Source of the DNA: Russula earlei
Lineage: Eukaryota; Basidiomycota; Agaricomycetes; Russulales; Russulaceae
Assembly: GCA_025769875.1 (NCBI GenBank)
Contig: JAGFNK010000208.1
Span: forward strand, 1 to 64,000
DNA length: 64,000 nt
Direction of reading: 5' to 3'
The notes under the pieces were generated by a model that saw nothing but the letters and a program-made list of their open reading frames with translations, ran no database searches and was not told where the DNA came from. Below, one piece after another: positions 56,387 through 64,000 of the stretch. The translations under genes and the position numbers were made by a program. Positions within the stretch are counted from its first letter, which is position 1. The number at the start of each line of letters is the position of its first letter.

Positions 56387-58277
56387 TCAAAAGAAGGTCG
56401 TATTGCGTAAGACGAATCCCGGTAGCGCGCGGTCATTGGCGACGGCCCAGAGCCAGTTGTTGAGATCTGGCGGCGTGACGTCCTTGAGCCAGGGCGGTGC
56501 TCCACCTCCACCTCCACCTCCACCGCGCTCCACCGCTGCGCCCATGTCGCGCGCGCAAGCGACGATGCGCTCGCACGCCTCGATCGCCGCCGCGCGCAGG
56601 ACGTACGCTTGCGCGGGAGTGAGCACCGGGCCGTCGACGACGGGCACCGCGTCGGCTGCCCTTGTCGCCGTTTCGGGAGCGGCCGCGAGCGAGAGCGCCG
56701 GATCGGCAGCAGCGGCCACGGCCACGGCATCTGCTGCCGACGTCGCTGTTGCCGGCGCGGGAAAAAGGCGGGCGAGGGCCGGTGCGGCGGTGGAGAGGTC
56801 GATGATGCCCAGGTGGATCAGGATCGAGGGCAACATGTCGTCGGCGAACACGGGCAGGTGCGACGTCTGCGGAACGGGGAAGGGCGAGGGATCTCTCGCG
56901 CCGAAACGGACGTTAACCGCATTTATCAGGAAGAGCGCCTTTTTGAAGCAGAAAATTGCTGCAAGGGGGGAAGGCGGCGGGGGCGAAGCGCATTTGGCGC
57001 GACGGGAATGTGCACGCGTGCGTGTGAGTTCGGTTCGCCCCCGAGGGGAAGGGGCAAAGGTACTCACGCCGGTTGTTGACGATGCTCATGTCCCGGAAAC
57101 CGGGAATGGCGCGCACGAGCTGGAAAGGGAGAAGTACGGATTGAATCAACAGACGGATGCTTCCGAATGGCGAGATGATGGCACCCTCACCCGCTCGAGG
57201 ACAACATCCGCGGCGGATGCCGGGTCAACCTTTTGATGAGCCACTCTTGCGCCCTCCTTCAAAGCTTCCGCGACGAAACCTGCCGAGGTTTTGGTAACCT
57301 CCATCGACGAGGACTTTGCCAGTCTCGTCGAGAATCGTTTTCAATAGCCGGACGAGCTCCCACCCGGGACCACCAACTTGGCTGATTGTTACGCCTTGGA
57401 TGTTCTCGTGCTGTCGTTCGGTGTGGAGGCTCACACCGAGTAGCTCTCCTATCTTTGTCTCGCTGAGGGTTTGCATACCCCTAGCGCCGAGGAGATCGCC
57501 CTCCCCGTCTGTTGTGGAACTTAGATAGAGTCCGAAAACAAAGGCGCGCATAGAATCCCATGCCCCTCTCCCGGTCTCCCGTCGAAGGGGGACACGATAT
57601 CCAGACGCTATATTGAGAAGCGCGAGGATAGAGATGAAGTTCAGCTCCGAGAGCGGCGAAGGAAATTTGAGTGGGAACGCAAGGCCGTGTGAGGTTGCAG
57701 TACGATGATATGTCTCTGTAAATGCCGAGGACAGTAGCAGGCGCTCAATGTTTGCGTCAGAGATCTAAAGAATACACTTGGGCATCAGCATGGTTGTAAC
57801 GGACATTCGCATAACCCGACGATGAGAGTAGGTAGAGCGAGATTAAGCGCTGAGGACGCCACGAAGCCATCCCACTTGCCGTGGCTCCTTGTCTGATGGA
57901 GAACTGGAAGGACGAAAAAAATCATTAGAAGATAGAAGCAACATCTAGCATCCACAAACTCCACCGCAACCTCATCCCGACGCTCATATGAAAACCAAGC
58001 ACGACATGATTACAGGACCGGTTCATCGCACGGGAAGGGAAAATTCGATTGTTCTAGGGCGGAATGAAGGGTAACTCAAAAATGGGGGGGGGTGCACAAA
58101 CGCTGGTGCCAGTAGAGTGGTATCTATAGACTCACAAGGGCGGAAATTGGAAATCGTTGTGCATATGATGTGGACACTCACTGTTACCAATTCCGCTTGG
58201 GTCAGGGCACGCGAAGATTCGTGGATGCACTCAATAAAGCGCCCTGAAGGCGGAAATGGGGGATCTGGGAGAGCCAT
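56387..58277 (-). CDS. Queuosine salvage protein (QNG1, DUF2419)
   Basis: QNG1 releases queuine from queuosine 5'-phosphate so that the base can be reused for tRNA. I start at 58277 (MALPDPPFPPSGRFIECIHE). Further exons give LNIASGYRVPLRRETGRGAW, SMRAFVFGLYLS, QHENIQGVTISQVGGPGWEL, VLVDGGYQNLGRF, VVLERLVRAIPGFRDMSIVN, FKKALFLINAVNVRF and LPVFADDMLPSILIHLGIID, then LTPAQAYVLRAAAIEACERI, and the family ending LNNWLWAVANDRALPGFVLR and NTTFF at 56387. An Ala-rich insertion (about 56650-56770) and a Gly run (about 56505-56525) enlarge the C-terminal half. The exon borders between 57560 and 58200 are not fully resolved. Confidence 0.8.
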
Positions 58278-58579
58278 GTCTTGAACGATGCTTTTGGACC
58301 GGGCGATGTGCACGACAAGATGTTTCTGTTCGGTTTTAGGAGCTGGAAATTGTCAATCGATTGTCAGAGATGAGATTGATAGCTTACGTGAGCCCTGATC
58401 TAATCTTGGATTAGTTGACGCTTAGCAGCTCAAGAATGAATCAACACGGAGATGGCCGAGCGCGCAGGCGGCGGAGGTATAGAACACCATGACCTTGGAA
58501 TAGGGTTAGGGCCACCTCTCGCAAATCCCAGTTTGTTCGCTTGCACGCTTGTTTGCCATGTCATTTCGTTTCGCTACCA
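58278..58579. promoter_or_regulatory. Divergent promoter region, QNG1 / AIM41
   Basis: About 300 bases lie between the divergent start codons. No TATA box or repeated element is obvious. Confidence 0.4.
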
Positions 58580-59348
58580 ATGGCTCAACTGGGCTTCTGT
58601 TCTTTTCGCCTCGCGCGCGCTTTTACGCAGTCAACTCTTTACCCGGTGACTCTGGTCGTGACAAAATTGTCTGTAATGCTGGCTGATTCGTGTACGGCAG
58701 ACTTGCGCACTCGCCTATTAGAAGAGTTGAAAATTTCCCTGAAGGTTCGGAGTTTTCAGTGTGCTACATGAAAAGGTTGATGTTAAGGTGGCCCACCGCC
58801 AGGCGAAGGACTCTCTTGCCTCCACCGCTATTCGTGTGTGTACCTTTGGCTTCCAACTCAACAGGGAGAGAAGCTGACTGAATTCCATCGTCGTATTCAG
58901 TCCGTTCTATCAGAAGTGTATTCTGCGGACAAGAATTCGAATGGAAGAAAGGTAGATTCTTCTGCCATCGCGGCCGTTATTCGCAAGGCCTGCGCTCGTC
59001 GTGTATGCACTCGATTTTCAAGAAGTTCGATGCTTTCTCCACTCACTCCTTTGTCTTCTGGCGCAGCTTGACTCCGCCGCTCAGTTCAATCAGGCTTCTC
59101 GTCCGAATCTGGCAGAGAAGGAACGGCAGGAAGCAGATCTCTTGAGTAGATTACTGCCTCCGCTTCTACCCGAGGCAGAAATCGACCGCATCCTGAAGGA
59201 TGTTATTACAGAACAGGCATCCATGACTCAAGGTCACCCTGACAGGTCCATCGGGAAGGTCTTCAAGACATTTTATTCGAAGGTAGATAGGGCTTCAGTA
59301 GACCCCGATCTCGTCAAGCGTAGAGCAAAAGCGTTAACCGCCGCTTGA
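58580..59348 (+). CDS. AIM41: AIM41, mitochondrial YqeY/GatB-like protein
   Basis: AIM41 proteins carry the YqeY domain, related to a tRNA-binding part of GatB; the precise role is unknown, and yeast loss affects mitochondrial inheritance. The start at 58580 (MAQLGFCSFRLARAFTQSTL) gives a presequence-like N-terminus. DLRTRLLEELKISLK is followed by introns joining VAHRQAKDSLASTAIR to SVLSEVYSADKNS and then AAVIRKACARR to LDSAAQFNQASRPNLAEKER. The C-terminal part QEADLLSRLLPPLLPEAEID, SIGKVFKTFYSKVDRASVDP is typical. The stop is at 59346-59348. Between 58628 and 58700 the frame is open, but a short intron there cannot be excluded. Confidence 0.85.
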
Positions 59349-60347
59349 TTCCGTCTTGCCCCCTTGGCCTAAGAATCCAGTCGTGCCATCACGACCGTTC
59401 CCTCTTACTTCCCCATTCTCGGGTCTAGAACAGGTCACTTGCAATTTACTCTTTTATTTTTCTTTCTCGGAGATTCATCCGCCCATTTCCGCCCCATCTC
59501 CCAACGCGTGACGGAGTGACTTCAGGTCGCCATCCTACGCGCTGATCGCATCCGCCTATGCGAGATGGCAACTTCGGGTTTACAGGGGTGATCAGTTCAC
59601 GCCCTTGATTTTCAACAGTCACAAAACCCGGGCCTTCGGCCAGCTTGCATTTTAAGTCGCAACCATTGTTCCGTGCACAGTTCCACGGACACGCCCCTGA
59701 TCAACAATTCATATATGTCTCACTGTCCTGTAGTATGGCGCATAGTGGCCTCGTCCGTTCTCACCTGTCTTCGGGGTCCGTGAATGCCACGGTACGCTCC
59801 CACACCAGAGCATCGCAACGCAACAATCAATTGCGGACCCCTTGGTTCTGCTGACCACGAGGCACTTCACATATAAGTGGCGCGGGACATTTGTCGGACC
59901 GTGGAGCTTCTGCGTCACTGTCACGAATTCTCATCTCTCTCTGGATGGAGCTAATGTGCGTGTTTTACCCTGAGCGACAGACAGCGAAGCATTCATTCGG
60001 CCGGCCGCCGACGTGGTCCTGGTTGCTCGCGCGTTGCCGGGGGTTCACAGCGCTTCTGCCATTACGTCGCGTATCGCGTATTTGCCAATAGTGTGTCCGT
60101 TCCAACGTTTCGATGATCAGCCAGAAAGAATCGCCACGGCGGTTCAAAGTTGCGTACACCTTGCCGAGAATCTCCAAGTGAAGTGACCATGTGTGATCGA
60201 GGGAGATAATCCACGAATGCTCTTCCTCCCCGACGTGCACGATAAAATACAAAAGGTTTTTGAACGAATGGATAAAGTGCGGACACAACGTGGACGATCA
60301 ATGCAATCCTACGGTACACTGCGCGACAAAGAGGGTGGTTGGAAGCC
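59349..60347. other. Convergent 3' region, no gene recognised
   Basis: This is the 3' space of AIM41 and of the minus-strand HRD1 gene. Short frames occur on both strands without any recognisable domain. Confidence 0.45.
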
Positions 60348-63162
60348 TCAATTAGCTGGATCAGGGGCATCTGCTATGTCGCCATTTGCCTCGGCTGACC
60401 TTCCCACAGAGCTGCCACCGGCGCCGCTAACGTCAGGGCCTTGCTTCGCGTTCGAAGGGGGGTTGTCAAATTTCAAATCCGAATCGAGAGGCCGGTGATC
60501 TGGAGCATTCTCATTTACCGCCGTCTGTATGGTTGGGCCTTGGTGCTGCTGCCCTTGCCCTGGTTGTGGTTGCATGGCAGCAGGTGGGGCCGGCCCGGCA
60601 GCTACCGGGAGTACGCTGCGAAGCCGTGTGAGTTCCTCAATACAGCGGTACATGGTACTGGAGATGCTCTCAAGCACACGTAGTCGCTCGTCAATTGCTT
60701 CACGAGTGAGCACGTCCAAGTGAGCGAGTTGGGCATCCGTCAGCGTCGGGGGCAGTGTAGACAAAGGGCGTGCTGGCAGCGCATGGCGAGGAGGCACAGT
60801 GCGGTAGACAATGGGTGGACTCGGAAGAGGGACGTTCGCAGGGCGGGATCCTGAGCCTCCGGGACTGAATGACATTGGGATCAACGAGGGCACGTTCACA
60901 TTTCTATTCGGTGTTGTAGAAGTGGGTGTAGGTTGTGAGGCCGTCGAAGCAGGAAGAGAAGGGATTGATGATGAAGTCGGCACAGGATGTGTGGTGGATG
61001 CGGCTGAAACGGACGGTCCGGGAGCCGTCGAGGATATCTGGGGTTGAGAAGTGCTGGTGGCAGACTCTTGGTTACGGGCACTTGGTGTACTTGGTGACAA
61101 TCTCCGCAAGGCTGCGACGGCGGCAGCTTCCCGAGGGGTTGATGGCGTGCCCTGGTCTTGCGAGCTGGGGCGTTCACCTCCAAGGAGTGCACGTTGGGGA
61201 GTAGACTGTTCTCGTTCTCCTTCCTCGGAGGTAGGGGGGGCAGGAGGTGTAGTAGAGCTTGTATCCTGCACATTTTGTTGTTGTTGCACTGGTCGCTGTT
61301 GTAGCGCCCCTCCATCTACCCACCGCCGGTCACCCCAAGGATGCCATACTCCACGTGGGCCATAGAAACCTTGGAAGACTGGTGCCGGTTGCAGTTGCGC
61401 TGGTGGTGGCATGTATTGTGGTCCCATGGGCTGGTGGGGAAAACCGTGACCCCAAGGGTAGGGTGGCGGAGGGACGCCTGCTGCAAACTGCTGGGGTTGC
61501 ACTGGGGGATACAGTGCCGGAGGTGGCGCAGGTGGCGGCCCACGGACCATGTTGTGGAAGACATTACCCAAGTGCCCCGCCGGGGGCTGGGGCGCGTCAG
61601 CTGCGAGTCCAAAAGGGGGTGCAACGCCCTGAGGAACAGCAGCTGCTCCACGAAGGTTATCTGCTTGCCCTACCCCACCGGCCGTGGGCCGTGGAGTGTT
61701 GTTGTCCAGAACAGGTCGGCGGCTGTAAGAGTCCATCAACTCGTGACGCGGGAAGGGCTCTCCGAATGGACCAACCAAGTAGGACAACTCTGTTGCCGCT
61801 CAAGCCACGAACGGAGACAATGAAAATGGAATATATGCCCACAAGGAAGTTTCTTTGGTGTCATGTTTGGGCCATCTCTCGCAGGCGCCGCTGTCCCCGG
61901 TTGATCTCGAGTAGGAGTGTCCAGGAGTGTCATCTCTTCACGGCAGATAATACAAGTATGGTCGCTCATTGCATGCATTTCTTCTTGAGTGGCATTCGGA
62001 TAACGCTCATCCATATTTCGGGTTGCGGTGCGGTATCGCATGAGGTCCCGCAGACGCGTGATGAAAGACCGGGCAGTCACATATACGTCGCGAACTACAT
62101 TCAGAGGGAAGCCGTAGAATGTAACGATAACCGCGAAGAAGCCAAGATAGGTGGCCAACTTGAGAAAATCTTCCACATGAATTAGATAATGTCGACTCGG
62201 AAAGGATAGGTCGACAAACCAGTGATCAGATCGACGTAAAAAATCCACATGCTTTTGTCCTCCCATGCAGGTGCATTCTCTCCTCCGCGGGACGCGGCGC
62301 GATGGAATTCGATGGTAGAGAGCACGTATTTGGCTTTTGAATTGGTTAGACTGGCCATGAGGATCGAATACTGCAAAGAATATAATCGCAGAGGGAGAGA
62401 TTCGTATGATTCCACTAACCTCGCTCGCAAAGAGAATGATTACCCCAACCCCATTCGTAAGGATGCTCTCTGCGGCAAAAGCCAACATGACGATGTTCGT
62501 GACCCATAAGAGGAAGAACAGCCCGCTGATCCGTACGTGAAACAGGGTCGTTGGACCGGGATACGGCATCTGATTCATCTGTTGAGAGTGAGTACGTGAC
62601 ATGGTAGTCATAAAAGCTGACAATACCCATTCGATCCGGTCTGACAGAAGCCAGTGGAATGATTTGACGAACAACAGAAAGCCGAACATGACGCCAAGGG
62701 GAATGTCAATCTCGTCTCGGAAAATGGTGAATGCGAGAAGCGACTCGGTGACAAAGAACCACATGCGGTCGTAAAGTCTCTGGGGTCGAGTTGAATTCTG
62801 AAGAAGGGACGCTGCGACATGACCCTACCTCGACTTCTACCGGCCGCAAAGAGCCAAAAAATAGCTGCTGAACAAAGCGGCCGCACATCAAGGCGAGTAG
62901 GAGGCTAAAGTTGGCGAGGATCTGAGGAGGGATGGTCAGATTTCGAACAGGGAGGGGACACAGAAAGGGATCTGACCAGAACGCTTGCGCCACTTTTTGA
63001 CAAGTACACCGCAACGGAATAGAAATTGCTTTGATTTTGGAGGGCATGGACGACTGTGGCAGATACAGCGAGGGTTGAAGCGAAAGAGTAAAGGAAGACA
63101 CGATGAGAGAAGATGGAACCAGTTAAGGACTGTACCAGTCTGGGACGAAGAGAGTCGGCCAT
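60348..63162 (-). CDS. HRD1: HRD1-type ERAD E3 ubiquitin ligase
   Basis: Hrd1 sits in the ER membrane, moves misfolded proteins out and ubiquitinates them. The start at 63162 gives MADSLRPRLVQSLTGSIFSH. Membrane segments follow across several exons: ASTLAVSATVVHALQNQ, LANFSLLLALMCGRFVQQLF, MWFFVTESLLAFTIFRDEID, GVMFGFLLFVKSFHWLLSDR, ISGLFFLLWVTNIVMLAFAA, SILTNGVGVIILFASE and FLKLATYLGFFAVIVTFYGF. The RING-H2 domain reads CIICREEM ... KLPCGHIFHFHCLRSWL then CPTCRRPVL. The last RING Cys codon is split by an intron with donor GTTGGT. The long Pro/Gln-rich cytosolic tail contains LTDAQLAHLDVLTREAIDER, a conserved helix, and ends at 60348. Confidence 0.92.
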
Positions 63163-64000
63163 AGAGGGGAAGGGGATGTGGGGATGATTGATGATGCCAG
63201 TGTGCACGCAGGCAGCGCGGACAAGCGACCGACGTGGCGCATCGGAGGACGACCACGTGCGATTCCGTAAGCGCTCCCAATGCCGTCCGTCGCCTTTGCC
63301 TTTGCCGCCCCGCTTGGAATCCCCATGGCAGCAAAGTCTTCACTCACGCCACGCCCTCGATTTTTTTCTTAATCCCCTCACCCGTCTCCCTGCCTCACCG
63401 TTCCGATTCGGATGCAGTCCCGAACTCCAAGCTCGAGTCTAAAAAGGTAAACTTGCCATTTAAAGGGCTCTCTGACCTAACCGTAACCGTCACCCTCGGA
63501 TCAACACAGGGAGGGGAAGGGCGAGGTCATCGCAATGGCTGTACGATGGACGCTCGATATTGGCGCTGTTGCAACATCCAGATGCTCAATACGTAACACT
63601 GCACGAAATTTGACGTGAGACAATCGATTCGTCTGAGGCGAGTCGAGACATTTTGGCGGCACATTTTTGCTCGGGTGAGAATCGCTCTCTGGAATCTGCG
63701 AAACGTGTGGCGTTTCTCGGCAAGTAGCATGGCATACCCCTGGGTCACACCGATAATCATATGTTGAATCGAGACGCCCGTCATGGACACGGCACAGGGC
63801 CATCGGAACCTGGCAGTTCTGAGGGGATCAACATGCTCTCACGGGCGCCTACGAGGCGCTTATTCGATGGATTGGCCCCCGGTAAGCCTGCTTCAGAAAT
63901 GCACTCCGAACCTTCCTCACGGTGCAATTTCCCAGCAATTTTTTTGCATAAATACCATATTCACCTCTCTCCCCCCTTTCTCCGCCTCTCCGCCCCTTTA
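63163..64000. other. Upstream region of HRD1, right edge of window
   Basis: This holds the HRD1 promoter. A minus-strand frame near 63530-63790 (MTGVSIQHMIIGVTQGYAML then LLAEKRHTFRRFQRA) looks protein-like but ends without a recognised domain. The last 60 bases are pyrimidine-rich, perhaps the upstream region of a plus-strand gene beyond the window. Confidence 0.3.

Overview
The window is nuclear DNA of a filamentous fungus. It carries short GT-AG introns of about 40 to 90 bases, a DASH-complex gene, ATG27, HSP12, a Goodbye-NACHT-ankyrin NLR and fungal-only membrane-protein families. The gene complement and intron style point to Basidiomycota, Agaricomycetes. A Rhizoctonia/Ceratobasidium-type genome is my best guess, but that is inference from family resemblance and not shown by a marker gene.

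Layout. From 1 to 18.9 kb are mostly conserved housekeeping genes: the 3' part of an MDM31/MDM32-type mitochondrial inner-membrane gene, two unrecognised minus-strand genes, an ELL-type RNA polymerase II elongation factor, KTI12 (Elongator partner), a LIM-LIM-C1-RhoGAP regulator and a fungal multi-pass membrane protein. From 19.7 to 25.0 kb lies one large minus-strand NLR-like gene with a Goodbye domain, a NACHT ATPase and about 27 ankyrin repeats. Its frame is broken at five places, each by one extra base.

From 25.5 to 36.0 kb is a second dense block: an unrecognised membrane/coiled-coil protein, PAM16 (mitochondrial import motor), RPA43 (RNA polymerase I), an intron-containing tRNA-Gln, DUO1 (DASH complex) and DBP10 (ribosome-biogenesis helicase). 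From 36 to 44.9 kb the sequence is gene-poor, with long C, T and A runs, a GT-skewed stretch, an unrecognised gene and a decayed second copy of it 3.3 kb away, and a protein with an RNase H1 N-terminal (viroplasmin-like) domain.

From 44.9 to 63.2 kb conserved genes return: ATG27 (autophagy membrane traffic), an ataxin-3/Josephin deubiquitinase with three UIMs, HSP12, NAD kinase, queuosine salvage (QNG1/DUF2419), AIM41 (YqeY-like) and HRD1 (ERAD ubiquitin ligase). Between 48.2 and 51.7 kb are exon-like pieces on the plus strand that I could not assemble or name.

The genes do not form a pathway, as is usual in a fungal chromosome; mitochondrial import and inheritance, ribosome and tRNA biology, and protein quality control recur. 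The most unusual observations are two microexons of 10 and 11 bases that restore conserved protein motifs, a PAM16 start codon standing alone before an intron, the 30-residue ankyrin repeats with clustered +1 frame breaks in the NLR, and the decaying tandem copy with an expanded T run. I found no CRISPR array, rRNA gene or complete transposon.
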